This document shows, piece by piece, positions 43,637-55,534 of a stretch of DNA of 64,000 nt (its first letter is position 1; each line of letters opens with the position of its first letter). A program made the position numbers and the translations under genes. The notes beneath the pieces are model-generated. The model was not told where the DNA came from. It was given only the letters and a program-made list of their open reading frames with translations, and made no database searches. Source of the DNA: Paramyrothecium sp. XJ0827 (Eukaryota; Ascomycota; Sordariomycetes; Hypocreales; Stachybotryaceae); NCBI GenBank assembly GCA_020881915.1, contig JAJFPB010000013.1:744001-808000 (forward strand), written 5' to 3'.

Positions 43637-44194
43637 CTAATTCCGCGCTGGCGACCAATCTACGGCATAGTCAAATCTAAAATACTTGTCCCATCTTCTT
43701 CCACAATCCTTGAACTCTTCAGCCGTGAGGGATTCGCAGATAGCTAAATCTAAAATTTTCTCGTCGGGTATGTCCTTGAACTTCCACCACGGTCTCCACG
43801 CCAGGGAGTATTGGTATATTTCTCCAAATTCTCCCTCATAGCATGCAGCTATGGGATCCATTTCTTTTGAGAATGATTCGGAGATATGTTTTCTGCAGAA
43901 TAGTGGCGCTTGGTATGTGTGATAATCGCTCGTCAAAGATTGATGTCTCTTGGACCCCGAGCAGACGTGCAGGAAACCAGAATTAGTAGACGCCGGATTC
44001 GTTGGACAAATTGGCAGTTTAGGAGGAGAGGTAAATGCAGAGGCAGGATCTCGTGTTGTGAAAGCTTGTTGATTTTGTTCAAGACTACTCGACGTAGAAG
44101 TGTTGATTGGTCTGGATGAACATGAGAGAGGAACGAAGTAAGCAATAGAAAGTCCGCAGAGGGAAAGCAAGATTACGTATCGTAAGCGTATCAT
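43637..44194 (-). CDS. Small secreted protein candidate, ~185 aa
   Basis: The frame is open from 44263, but the in-frame Met at 44194 gives a textbook signal peptide (MIRLRYVILLSLCGLSIAYF), so that start is preferred. The mature part is Ser/Thr-rich at first, then carries six Cys spread over ~150 residues (contexts 'PICPTNP', 'HVCSGSK', 'LFCRKH', 'AACYEGE', 'AICESL', 'KDCGRRW') and many aromatic residues ('YSLAWRPWWKFKD', 'KYFRFDYAVDW'). No known domain. Size, secretion signal and even Cys number fit the broad class of fungal small secreted cysteine-containing proteins, some of which act outside the cell on hosts or competitors. That role is inference only. Confidence 0.5.
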   Translation of the reverse strand: MIRLRYVILLSLCGLSIAYFVPLSCSSRPINTSTSSSLEQNQQAFTTRDPASAFTSPPKLPICPTNPASTNSGFLHVCSGSKRHQSLTSDYHTYQAPLFCRKHISESFSKEMDPIAACYEGEFGEIYQYSLAWRPWWKFKDIPDEKILDLAICESLTAEEFKDCGRRWDKYFRFDYAVDWSPARN

Positions 44195-46506
44195 CTTAAT
44201 GACTGAACATGCATCGTGTGGAACATTCTTTCTCTTGTGGCCTTTATAGATAGGAATTTTCATGTTTATAATCGACCATAAATGATGGTCATGGTTTTAA
44301 CAACGTACGAATATAGAGTTTCAAATTCGATTCGCATCAAATGTAATCGAGCCTCGCATTTCGCCACCTAGACAAATATATTTTAGTTAACTACATGGCG
44401 CAACAGTCCCCAACGGACCCCAGTAGCGTGAGCTTTCTAGTCTATTTGGCTGGGTGCTGTCCGTCTCGCCGGCTGTCTCGCATGTGGCCCGCGGTGTGGA
44501 GTCTCTCTCACGGCAGACTTCCTCTCTTGTCTTTTGGCCACCCGCATCGGCTCCAGTAGCAGCATTACGAGACGACTTTGCTCTGGTCTGCACGGCAGGA
44601 ACAACTTTCGACGAGCCAGCCCGTGTCTAAGGTGCCGCCGGTCGGACCCCTCATTAAAGCTCTGCCCAGCCTCCAGAGGGCCCTAGGCGGATGACATTCG
44701 AAAAAACCATGAAGCACGAGTTACTCCAATCGAATAGACAGCGGAGAGCATCGTGGACCGAGAAATGGAGGTCAGGAAGGAATGTGGCTCAGCGTGCGCT
44801 TGGAACAACGGGTCTCCTCCACGTGAGCCCTCACTGAAGCTCCGGTGTGCTGGTCCTGAGAAAGTGGCGACTAATAAGGCAGCCCTTCAGCCAAGAGGGG
44901 CGAAGGAGCCAGTGGCCCGATAAAGGTGTGATTCTCCGATTGAGAATGGGCCTTGTCCATCAGGAAGAATCCACCTGTGTGCGGTTTCGCTGATACACAA
45001 TTAAGGCATCGATGCTGAGCCCTGCTGAGGCCGGGAAGTCGAAACACCCTGCTAGCCGAGGTGACGGTACGGATTGGTTGAACTAGGAACCCGCCATGAC
45101 ACACGAAGCCGTCCTCATGAATAGTCCTAACACGTTCTGCGGATCGATCTGTTTATGTTTGCGGAGAAAACGAAGTCTAGATGTTCGAACCGTGCCGTCG
45201 GAAAGGAGCTCAGGGAGAATCCCCAGCAAGTGAATGAAGGCTTTGGGGAGGGGAAAGAGGGGGGCTGGGGTCCATACCTCAAGGTATGACTGTCACCAGG
45301 CATTGTGCTTACACAGTGAGTCAATGGCAGGGCAACCCGAAGCCCCCGAGCTTACAACATGGTCAATTGGAGCAGCTGGCTACTCAATCATAAAGCCGTA
45401 AGCGGTTACGTTCGGAAGGCATCCAGATGGAGGGAGTCGTCAGCAAGGCTGCCGAACTAAAAGCCGATCCTTCTTCACGTCCGCAGTTGCATGAGTATGG
45501 GTCTGGGCGGCTCTCGTCCCTACGAACGCGTGCTACTTCTGGCAGCCTCTTCTCACCGAGTCTGGCCACGCGAACAAAACAGCCTAGTTATTCGGCGTCC
45601 ATCGCTCACCCGTGTAGAATTGGAGGGGCCCCGTCAAGCGTGTGCACGAAATCGAGTTGGTTGGCCATGCAGGCTTCGTTCCACTAGGCCCACGTGGCCG
45701 GAACGGTCATCGGGAGGGCTGGTTGGACGATCAGTACGAGGGTTGGCTGGGCCGTCTAACCGCAGCTTCACGGTGATCACAGCGTTGAGAAGCGGAAAGA
45801 GTGCAGAAAATTCATGAGCCTAATGCAGCCTTACTACTACGAGATTGCCAGCGTGCGCTCCAGCTTGGTCGGGATTAGTGGGGTCGATGTCGCATCTTTT
45901 GGTTGGCTTGCTACGGCGATGATTTGAACCATGCTGCGGCAACTAACGTCCGCGCCTAGACCTGGGTAGGATCGTTGAAATCCGTTTTGATAAGCATGAA
46001 CTCGTCACATTGCGTTACAGAAGGACACCGGCCCCTCTGAGCACCCGGCGCTTTGGCAATACAACCGACAACCGAGGCAAGACTTCCATACCGTCGTTCA
46101 GCAACCAGACTAAATAATTGTATCCCCGCCGTGCTCGATCTAGCTGAGGAGCAGCTCGCCATTCTAGTCGTTATGATATGCGCGGAGACTTTCTTTTTCA
46201 CCTGCCTAGCGCCTGTGGGGGACCTGTGCAAAGGCCATCACCATCCGTATCCACCTTCCCGGCATTTAGTCCGTTAAGCGCATTCCACAGCATCGCCTCA
46301 GTCAGGCAATAAAATAGGAATTTAAATTTACGAAGCAAACAGACTTTTGTCCGAGGAATCGCAATATAACGCACGTCCTTGGTCTCGTCGAACACATGCA
46401 CCTTTTTCTCGTTATATAACTGCAAGATGCTGCATATCCCCATCAGTTCGAACCACCAATGTCGACACCGTGACGTTTCTCAGGAAACTGAAGATACGTT
46501 TATTAC
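44195..46506. other. Gene-poor 2.3 kb
   Basis: Many overlapping short ORFs on both strands of arginine/serine-rich composition, typical of non-coding GC-rich DNA. No domain, repeat or RNA gene recognised. Confidence 0.45.
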
Positions 46507-46999
46507 ATGAAAAGGTTGCTGTTCCTTCCGATAGCAAACACACCGGGAGCCAGCCACCAGGAGTCGGTACAATTCCTGATGCATGACGTCCTCAAGCCCT
46601 ACGTCAAAAGCCTCGGTCGAGCCCGTGCCATCGAGAATGTGAAGCCCGTTAACATCATTGTCATCACTGACGGCCGCGCCACCGATGATCCGGAGAGCAT
46701 CATCGTCCGGTGGGCCCGCAAGCTCGATAAGCTAGCTCGAGGCTCCTCCGCACCAGGTCGGTATCCAGTTCTTCCAAGTAGGCATCGACCGCACGGCGTG
46801 CGAGGCTTTACGCGAGTTGGACGATGAGCTTTCGGAGCAAGACATCCGTGATATGGTCGACATCGTTACGTGGGACGGAGGCGCCGCCGCCAGCACCAGG
46901 ACTCTAACAGCCGATCACATCCTGAAAGTGGTTCTAGGCGCTGTTATTCGCAAATTGGATCGCGAGCAGACAAGTGGTGACCGGCGGAGTAGCACGTAG
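46507..46999 (+). pseudogene. von Willebrand A domain protein, C-terminal relic
   Basis: Reading from about 46507: 'MHDVLKPYVKSLG', then 'VKPVNIIVITDGRATDDPES', the vWA strand with the DG-x-x-TD metal-site segment. After a frame change near 46755 comes 'QVGIQFFQVGIDRTACEALR', then 'DDELSEQDIRDMVDIVTWDG' and a C-terminal 'ILKVVLGAVIRKLDRE' ending at a TAG by 46999. This order matches the end of the stand-alone vWA proteins common in fungi. The N-terminal part with the DxSxS metal site is absent upstream. Truncated and frameshifted, so treated as a relic. Confidence 0.55.
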
Positions 47000-47916
47000 A
47001 TAGGTCGACGCCCGCTCAGCTTAATTGGGTCTACTTATTGGGTGATGCAGCGAGAAAGATAACGGAAAGGATTTCGTTCTATTATGGTTGGAGGGCAAAC
47101 GTGAAGGAACGGAGTGGAACGGAATGGAACGAAATGGAACTACGTGGATGGTTCTGCCGTATAAATTTTGGCCTAAGGACTTCATATTGAGCACTCACAA
47201 TAGTCGCGTCGTTATACATGGTATGTTCATGAGGCGCCAAAAGCCGAAAAGTACTGGCCTCGAGAATGCCAATGTAGGATCAGCCGGCCCAGTTGGCTTC
47301 TCTCATCGATAGAAGTCAGCTTCTGTTGCTGTCCCATTATAAATAGGACATGACCGCAGGTAAAAGTTGCAGTAGCGTGCCTCGTGGAATCTCAAAAGCC
47401 TCGTGGCGAACAAAGGCGGAATCAAAGTACTTGAAGTCAATTCCGACTTTTCGTTAAGAGTCCTTGAAAATACTCTGTACTTGCGCCAACTCCTGGGTTT
47501 TCGATTCAATTTATGTGATAATTAGCGTTTAGACGGCTTTCCTAGAAAGTTAATTGCCGAATGGAATCATCAAGAATGGGCTTGGCTATCCCTTCCCTCT
47601 TACACATCTCCATGTCTAGGGTAGGCTAAAGCAAAGTTCCTGACCCAGTGGCTCACTCTAGCCCCAACACATTTTTTCTTTCCTCCCGAACATATTGTTG
47701 GTCAGAGAAAGCAGCCATTCTAGAAGGCATATATTCACTAACAGCATACGACGGGGGGTAGTTCCAAGCCATTCCATTAGGTAGAACTGGGTAGCGAATT
47801 ACTCGCGCTTACTGGAGCTTGCCACCATTACGGATGTACCGCCACACAATACAATAAAAACAGCTGATTAAAATTGGCCAAACCTCGCTTCTATGAGGTC
47901 TTTGTTTAAATCAGCG
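47000..47916. other. Intergenic, with short GGAAC repeat
   Basis: No gene supported. Contains the 10-bp repeat at 47106-47140. Confidence 0.45.
47106..47140 (+). repeat. 10-bp tandem repeat, 3.5 units
   Basis: GGAACGGAGT, GGAACGGAAT, GGAACGAAAT, GGAAC: exact 10-bp period starting at 47106. Confidence 0.85.
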
Positions 47917-49138
47917 TTACCTCAATCGCCTCGCAGTCCTACGAACTCCACCTGCCGAATAACGGGAAGATGTAGGGGAGACTCTGTCTACTATCTTCAC
48001 AGTGACAACTCTGAAGTTACCAACACGGCTGCCCTGCATGTTGTTGTAGGCGGCGTCGGCAGCACCTTCATCTGAGAACTCTACCACTGCATATCTTATC
48101 AATTATATTAGCAGGCATCCTTTCACTATTATTTCGGATGAGATCCTTACATTCCATCTTCGCGTTTATCGAATCGCATGAGGGAGCCGTATCTATATTA
48201 TATTTTTTGTTAGCAGGTCTTGACCATATGAACTTTCAACGCCTGAGGTTGTAGAGGCCAACTTAATGCAGGTACTGTAACCTACTTTTCTAACTCGGAG
48301 ACAATCTCCCGCCTGCGTGTTCGCTTATCAAAGCCTGACACAATCAGCGTCCGACCGTTTTCCAAATCACCATACGGCGATAAATTCTGTTTGATCAGCT
48401 TCACTAGCTTGTTTGTCTTCGACTCGGGGTGTTTAGTGTTTGCAGCTTTGAGTTTCGATCTGACATGCATCTCTTCCTCACTCTCTGAACCTGCACTCAT
48501 GCTGGTGATGGAATCGTCAGAACTGGGTCTCCAACGCCTCATTTTCTCACGATCTGGACTTGGAGGAAGAAATCCTTCATGTTGACCACTCTGAGGCCAC
48601 CACAAGTGTTGCCATGCATCTCTCTGAAGGCTTTGTCGGCAGCAGTTTCTTGGTAGTCAAACTCCAACACTGCAAATCTAATGAAATAGATTAGTAGGCA
48701 TCTATTTATTATGATTCCGGATGAGATCAGTACGATTTACCCGCGAATTTATCGAATCGCTCGAGAGGGCCGAATCTACACCGGATCTTTTTGTTAGTAT
48801 TTTTGAGCATATTAACTTTTGAGGTTGGCGGTTGCAGAGGCCAATGCGATGCTACAATGCATGTATGGTAACCTGCCTTTCAAACTTGTGGCCGAGTTCT
48901 GCAGCCCTTTTTTCTCGTCAAAGCCTGTCACAATCAGCGACCGATTGTTTTCCAAATCACCATAACGCGATGAATTCTCTTTGACCAGATTCACTAGCTT
49001 CTCTATCTCCGACTCGGGTCGTCTGGTGTTTGCAGCCTCGAGTCTCGATCTGAGAGTTCTTGGCCAGAGCTTATGGCCTGAACGAAGTTTTTGAGTTTTA
49101 AGGTTATTTGCTCCAGACATTTTGCTCTGGCTTTCCAC
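47917..49138 (-). CDS. Protein with two RRM-like repeats, multi-exon
   Basis: Two homologous units follow each other on the minus strand. Unit 1 starts MESQSKMSGANN and has 'RLEAANTRRPESEIEKLVNL' and 'NNRSLIVTGFDEK' (RNP2-like strand). After short introns come 'RFGPLERFDKFAVLEFDYQE' (RNP1-like strand), 'AADKAFREMHG' and 'LRVVNM'. Unit 2 has 'KLKAANTKHPESKTNKLVKL', 'GRTLIVSGFDKR', 'RFDKREDG', 'YAVVEFSDEGAADAAYNNMQ' and 'FRVVTVKIV', ending at 47917. Both units are interrupted by introns at equivalent places (GTAAATC...ATTTGCAG at ~48681-48743 in unit 1, GTAAGG...GATAAG in unit 2). RRM domains bind single-stranded RNA. Unit 1 has a probable one-base gap in the A6 run (T 48908-48913). The join between units also changes frame near 48600, so it could be one two-RRM gene or two tandem genes. 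Confidence 0.5.
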
Positions 49139-49524
49139 GTATAAGGGGGAAAGTCAAGGGGCTTGAGCCTACCTTTTATCTACTTCTATCTACTTTCATC
49201 TACTATATAGTATATATGAGTATGATTTACAAAGCCAGGAATGGCAATTAATCATTACTGGTAGTTACGTGAACAGCACTAATACACTTTACGTGTGTAT
49301 CTGTGAGCTTCTCTACTCTGGTTTCTTGGTGACGAGTTTCTTCCGGGCTATGCCGTTAAGGGGTCTGCCAAAAAAACACAAGTATGTGTCATAGAACTCC
49401 TGCAGAGATCACCAACTAGCAATAAAAGCCAAATTTAAAAAATTTGCTGGTGGACAAAAGACAACAAAGCACGCTCGGTTCACGGTAGATAATATCAATA
49501 CTAACTTTCACTGACACTAAGGCA
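49139..49524. other. Intergenic, nothing recognised
   Basis: AT-rich, includes a TATATAGTATATATGAG stretch near 49203. Probably the 5' flank of the RRM gene. Confidence 0.4.
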
Positions 49525-49934
49525 GTTCACATACCCGCTAATATTGCGGATGTTTAACCCCTCAGTCTCATGTTATTGATTACTCTCATATGACCTTGGC
49601 GCCATGGCCGGAGCGGCTGGTTTCCGGCGTCCGGCTTATCCACTCGACTATGAGAGCATGGTAATAATTGGGCTACATCGAAGGATGACATCGATGAGTT
49701 GTAAATAGATGTGGGTATTGATATGCTGTGCCAGTACCAGAATCCACTGTGCTATTTATTCTTTGGCCATGGTGAAAGGAAATATATCATTCACACGTAT
49801 TGTACTACAGTACAGTATATTGTACCTCATTTATTATTATTGCCGAGTAGGGATCAAATTGGCGACCCAGTCTTCAAGCCATGTTCAATTTACGCCTTGG
49901 CATGTAATGTAATCGAGGGCCCATCCTCCACTTG
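49525..49934 (+). repeat. Dispersed direct repeat, copy 2
   Basis: Homologous to 31180-31404 in two blocks (49525-49663 and 49848-49934), with about 185 bp between them that copy 1 lacks. The extra piece begins GGTAATAATTGGG and ends near TTATTATTATTGCC, a weak hint of inverted ends, but no clean terminal repeat or duplication is visible. Confidence 0.7.
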
Positions 49935-51669
49935 TCATATCCTTGACGGAGGCTATCAACTTGTCGTCCCACTAAAAAGATCCACCGTTTCGACCAGGCA
50001 CGAGCGTGGATGGGAATCAAATATTGTGGCAATAGCGGCGTGATGCTCAACAAGAACACCAACACGTCCAATAGAACATCGATTGCTCGATCCATCGGAA
50101 GGCTTAGGAGAGCGATTGCAGCCTTGTAGTCGAACGAAACAACTCCACCCAACCAGTGGATGTGATTCCCCTGCTGCTGTAGAAAACCCTTGCTTCTAAA
50201 TCAAGCACAACTGCACAGATCGTGTCGAGGGCAAAAAGGAAGAGGCCATGGAAAGCAATAAGAGGCCGTCCACGGCCATTCTTGCAGTTTGGGCGACCAA
50301 AGATCCACTAATGCGGATGTTCTGCCGTTGCGTCGCATCACTCTTCAAAAGCGAGAGAATATCACGGCGCGACCCACATACGGTATTTCCACTAGTTGGG
50401 TGGGGTTGGCGGGCCTTGATTTCCTGTCGCGCGTCAACGTGATAGCAATAGATGGCCCAAGATCGACGGTTGTAATTTCCGCGGCATGAGTTGTTCACAG
50501 GTATACAGCATGCTCGCATGGAGATTCATAGAAAAGAATAAGCAGTGCAAGCTCTTTGCTTCTTTGAGAGAGTGCCACCCCTACTTCTAGCCTTCTTAGG
50601 CCAGCGAAAAATAGAACAAAAACATGAGTAGATTGAGAGACGGGAATTTGACGTGACGGACCCGGACCCGGGGAAGGATGGAAAAAATGAAGGCTTAGCA
50701 TCCGGTGGTGCAACCGTCCGAAGAACTCAAGACCAGAAAAACTGCTTGGGCTTCACAGTACGTACGCTCTATGTTCAAAGAATTGTTCCAACATTAATGG
50801 CATGACCCTTGCTGCCGGGAGGCAACCGACTAGCCCCTCTCAAGGCTTGCTTGTAAGCCCCTCACCCGACTTGGAATGCTTCCAAGCAAACTGACCCCCT
50901 CCGGCAAGGAAAGCTAAATGTATTGGCTGCTACAAGGCATACCGGTATCCATGTACGAAAAATCGCGCGTTGTCATCAGCGACGCATCATGCTGCCCCGT
51001 TGCTTAGAGACTGCATCCGTCCAGGCGGCTCGCGCGGTTGAGTTCAGGATCTCGAAATTACTGGGTTTCCATTCGGCAAGACTAAGTCCCTTTTCTACTA
51101 AAAGGCTGTGGAGGGATTACAGAACATGATTCTATTGATCATACGGTGAAAGACTGAGTAATTGGACGCTGCCGCAATCGTCCAGTGGATCTTTTGGCGG
51201 TTGGTCACCTCCAGTCTCGAGCCCTGACAGCTGACAAGATTGCGCCCAATGTGGAAGTCTATTCCGAATCATCGCGTCGATCGACCTCTGCAACCTTGTT
51301 CGAATGGACCTCATCGCGATAGTCTTCTGGTGCCGGCCCTCAAGTCTCACCTTTGGTGCACCCCTTATACCTCCAGCAGTAGAAAAGCCATCTAATTAAA
51401 CCCCCATCGTGGCTATATTCACCATTGACAAGGCAAAATACGGTTAACACACGATTACACTAGGCCAAGGCTTAGATTGGTGTTTATAATACAGAATGCA
51501 CTAAAAAAGGTGAATGATTCACAGCTACTGTATGTATTTGATAAATCGTCAGTACGTAAAGGCTGTTAATTGATGTGTTGATTACGCTACCGTGGGGGCT
51601 CTTGTGCCAATATATAGTTTACTTTCGTCCCCCGCCTTTGCCTGGTTGGGTTCTTCATATTCCCTTGAT
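49935..51669. other. Gene-poor stretch upstream of the BRCT paralogues
   Basis: Short ORFs only. The last ~200 bp should contain the promoter of the following gene. Confidence 0.45.
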
Positions 51670-54140
51670 ATGGCTGTTGAAATTCCCGGGGACCACCATC
51701 AAAAACAATGGCAATCTCTTTTGGAGAAGAATGCAAAATTTATGAGGTCAAGGCACCGAAGGACCAAAGGGCCGGATGATGGATCATATTACTTAACCTT
51801 TCAAGATATCGAGTCACTCGAAAAGAAAGATCTAGATCATTTCCTTATGCTCCAACACTATGGACTTCTTGTCATAGCGTACAAGGCTCCCAGCATCGAT
51901 ATATCTTCAGCGGTCGTCCGGCGCTTTCAACCATTTCTTCGATTCATATTCCGAGATACTAGGGATGATAAAAGTCAACAGCACCCCTTCCTAACAGCTT
52001 TGGAAATGTATAAAAGCCGTACGAGTTCAATTGTATTTGGCGTCTATCGTGGGAATGAGACACCAATAGGCCAATGGTTGTACCATGACAACGCACATTG
52101 GTCTGAGTCATTCAAGAACCCCATCGATCTACTTCCCGGAGCATTGCGGAGTCTTCCTCTTCATACCGTCAATTTAACAACTGATCTCCCCGATGAAATT
52201 TTCAAATGTGAAAATGACGATGAATTCTTCAAGTCCGCTTCTAAGATTAACCTTCTTGACTTTGTTGAGGAATGCGCGATCAAAACAGGATTATACAAGA
52301 ATATGAATAACGGGCTAAGGGGAGTCCTTCGGAGGCCCTCTAAAATTGAGACATCAGGCTTAACCATATCAGACTGCCGAGACTGGAGGAGCCTTATTGC
52401 TATGAATACAAACTTCCTCAAGAGAGTCTACTATAAGCAAGAGTGCACAACGCCATGGCAGAACAGTTACGCTCAAGACTTTGCCACGATGACACACAAA
52501 AATTTCCGAGAAATGCTTCAACTCCACTCTAATGGGCTTCTTGTCATTAGATGTAAGTTTCCGAATGCTTTTGGAAAATCGCGTAATCGTGCATTTGCCC
52601 AGTTCCTTTTTCGAGACAAAAAACCGGATGCGACGACCCCAAACCATCCTTTCCTCAGAAATCTATTGAAAGACGACCTCCTAGACGTGGAAGTCACAGA
52701 TCAAAAGGGTGGCCGCTATCGCAAAGCAAAGCAACACCCCCTGACTCAAGTTATCTGCGGCGACTGGAGGCCACCAACTGGGGAGTCTTGGGATAGCGAA
52801 AACATGAAGGCCTATGCTTGTGATTTGGACAAGGTTGCTTCATTGCAGCATGATTCTGTCTACATGGTTAGCGTGGCCATAAGAATGTCAGAGTCCGAGT
52901 TTAAAGAAACAAGCGATGAACAATTCCTCAAAATCGCTGGCGAAATCTCACTTGTAGAACGCATTCGGTACCACGCAGAGACTTCTTTTCGAGATCCGAA
53001 TCGTCTGGTGTCGGCTTTCGCTCGTCACCTGTTCTGGCCTTCATTTCATAGATTAGGCATCGCTACTCGGGTCGCTCTATGTGGTACATTCAGTGATAGC
53101 TTCTCCAGGTTATTATCTTACATCAACGATTTAGATTGGGATTATTCTCAGCATTGTCCCACCCATATCATATGTTCCGAACCGGCTCATTTCAAGGTCA
53201 TTAACTATGCGCAGAAGTTCGACATACCACTTGTACATGTCAACTGGCTTATCGAATCCAACGAGCGCGGAAGCAGACATTAAACCCAAACGCATACCTA
53301 TTGCAGGGTACTTTGCATATTTGGAATTACATGGCTAGCCTCGGTGTTGGTCATATTTCATATCTTTATGGCACTCCCACATTGGAGGAGAACCTATTAA
53401 GTGAGATAGTCTGGACAACTCAAAATCATCCCACCTCCGCCGCAAATGATCTTGGCCAGAAAACGGGATTTATGACACGGTTTTTGATTTGTCACCCAAT
53501 TCTTCTCGAGGTGGATGGGCATTTGCTACCTGTTCTCAATACCACAACCACAGGAATACTTCAAGTTATCTGGGAATTCTTCTCCGAGGCAGCAAGCCTT
53601 GGGTCTGGAGAGTTCCTCACTCTAGACTACTCTCAAAACTTTGCTCTAGATTATATACAGGCGACAAACAACCCATTTCACTGGAAATGTTTCTTCAAGG
53701 ACGAATGTCCTCCCAAGGTAAAATATCGTATGGAAGGTGATGCCTTTCCGCACCTCTACCACTTTCCATCATACAAAGGCATAAAGTCACTTGCATACTC
53801 ATCCAAGGGGCGAAAAAAACTACTTGAGGGCATTTGTTGGGAGGTGGAGCAGTCTGTCGAGAGTGCGAAGTATGAAGGCCGTTCTTCGAAAGACTTCCTC
53901 GACGAAAAATTAATAGACCACCCCATACTTTTACGCATCAACGAAAAGATCGACGAAGAGACCGACTCCATTGTCGTTCCTCTGCTTGATACATCTGTTC
54001 AGGGAATATTAATGATGATACAGAGGGTTTACGAGCGAATTAACGAAATCGGGTTTTACGAACTACGGGGTAAGTATCTCAAGTATTTGGCGTGTTCGGG
54101 GTCAGATGAGATTGTTTGGGACGTGTATAGGGTAAGATAA
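51670..54140 (+). pseudogene. Duplicated-domain + BRCT protein, paralogue 1 (frameshift)
   Basis: I do not recognise the repeated domain. From ATG 51670, two ~200-residue units (about residues 14-210 and 239-445) share W-x-x-L-x(3)-N, an L-x-L-Q/H-x(3)-G-L-L-V-I strand, an F-x-F-R-D motif and HPFL. The second reads 'DWRSLIAMN', 'MLQLHSNGLLVIRCKFP', 'FAQFLFRD', 'NHPFLRNLL'. A BRCT-like domain follows (~464-531: 'TRVALCGTF', 'PTHIICSE', 'VHVNWLIES'). The frame then stops at 53281. The -1 frame continues with 'LNPNAYLLQGTLHIW' and 'YMASLGVGHISYLYGTPTLE', aligning to paralogue 2's tail, and runs to 54140 through two more related segments ('HPILLEVDGHLLPVLNTTT', 'HPILLRINEKIDEETDS'). One extra G at GG 53269-53270 would join them into ~823 residues. 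BRCT domains bind phosphoproteins or DNA ends, usually in DNA-damage responses. Confidence 0.7.
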
Positions 54141-55534
54141 CCTTGGAACCAACATGGTTTTTGGCACGCCAAGCTAACCGAGTGAAGGGGCATTGAAACG
54201 AAAACCAAAAACCCTAGAAATGCTGTGTGGAGTCGTGGGAGATTTTTGTGTTTGGACCGTCGGGAGTCACAGTCTAGTACATAAGTAAGCGCCAGTAAAG
54301 ACATGCTCTACTACGCCGCTTCGCATATAAAGCACTAGAAAGTACAGTGCTCGGGTGTCTGTTTTTTGCCAAAGATCACCGCAGGTATTGGAGGGATCGA
54401 GGCCTTGTGTTGCTATGTATATGAGGAACAAGCAATAATCAACATGGAACGCAACATACGTGAGACTCTGGATAGTGCCTTCGTCGATGCCACCATTTCC
54501 CTCTTCTTGTAGCGCATGGTACAGTATCGGGAGGCGGCGAGGACCAGGACGTGGAACCTGTGGCCACGTAAAGGTTGGGTATACTATGCGCCGTCATCGA
54601 GACAAAACCATTTTTCACGTGCCAAAGGCCACAGGCACTCCAATGGCTCACAGGCTTCAGTCTTGTGACTAGTATCGGTACTATTCTTCGTCGAAAGTGA
54701 AACTAAGAGGTATAGAGTCACACTGGGTAATAAACGATGTTATACCCACAGATCCACTCGCAGGACCTCCAGGTCCAATCATACTATAAATGAATCATGG
54801 TGCGGGTACCGGTACTAGTGCCGCGAGTCTACCGCACCTTCGCCGCGATGCTGCTGTCAAGGCTTGTTGTGCTGGGCTACATCCGGTCTAGCTTGTTCGG
54901 CTTGGCGGCAAATACAAGCTAGGCATCAAATAGCTCAAATAAAAACGAGGCTTTAGGACCTACCCATAGAAAAGGGATTCCATTACAAAGCTTGCGGCTT
55001 GACCACTTTTTATGCTTTGTTATCTCAATTCACGGGCTTGGCTCGCAATGTCCTAAAGGCGGCTTGGCTCGGCTTGAGATGTGTTGGAGCATGCCAAGCC
55101 ATCACGTCCTCATTCCGGAGCTCCCAGCAAGCGGGGCCGTCAAAATGACTTGAGCATTGTGCACGACCGGTACGACCCCCGACCCCTACTGACGGTGGAA
55201 TCTTGAAGGCGCTTGACTAGATATCTTGCTGTAAATGCTCTTGCTTGACAATGTATTGGCTTTCTCCTGGGGAGAGATTCCAAATCGGAAGGTGGCAGGG
55301 GGAGTAGATTTGTACAGCCAAGTCAGCCGCGAAAAGTCCTACTGAGACTGGCTTTGAAATCTCTGCGCAGTAGCCCTCTCATTTTTAACTTCTGTCTTCA
55401 GCCAACTGTCGATAATTCCAAAAATACACGCCCCTTGTTATCGGTCGGAGGCTATTTAACACTGCACAAATACCCCAGTATGTGCGGCCAATTTCTTGTG
55501 CTCAGACCTCTCCCCAGTCCTTCCCTCGGTGAAG
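54141..55534. other. Spacer between BRCT paralogues
   Basis: No gene supported. From 54885 to 55095 the motif GGCTTGGCTCG/AGCTTG(T)TCGGCTTGG recurs four or five times, suggesting a degenerate short repeat or remnant of a non-autonomous element; its ends cannot be defined. Confidence 0.4.
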
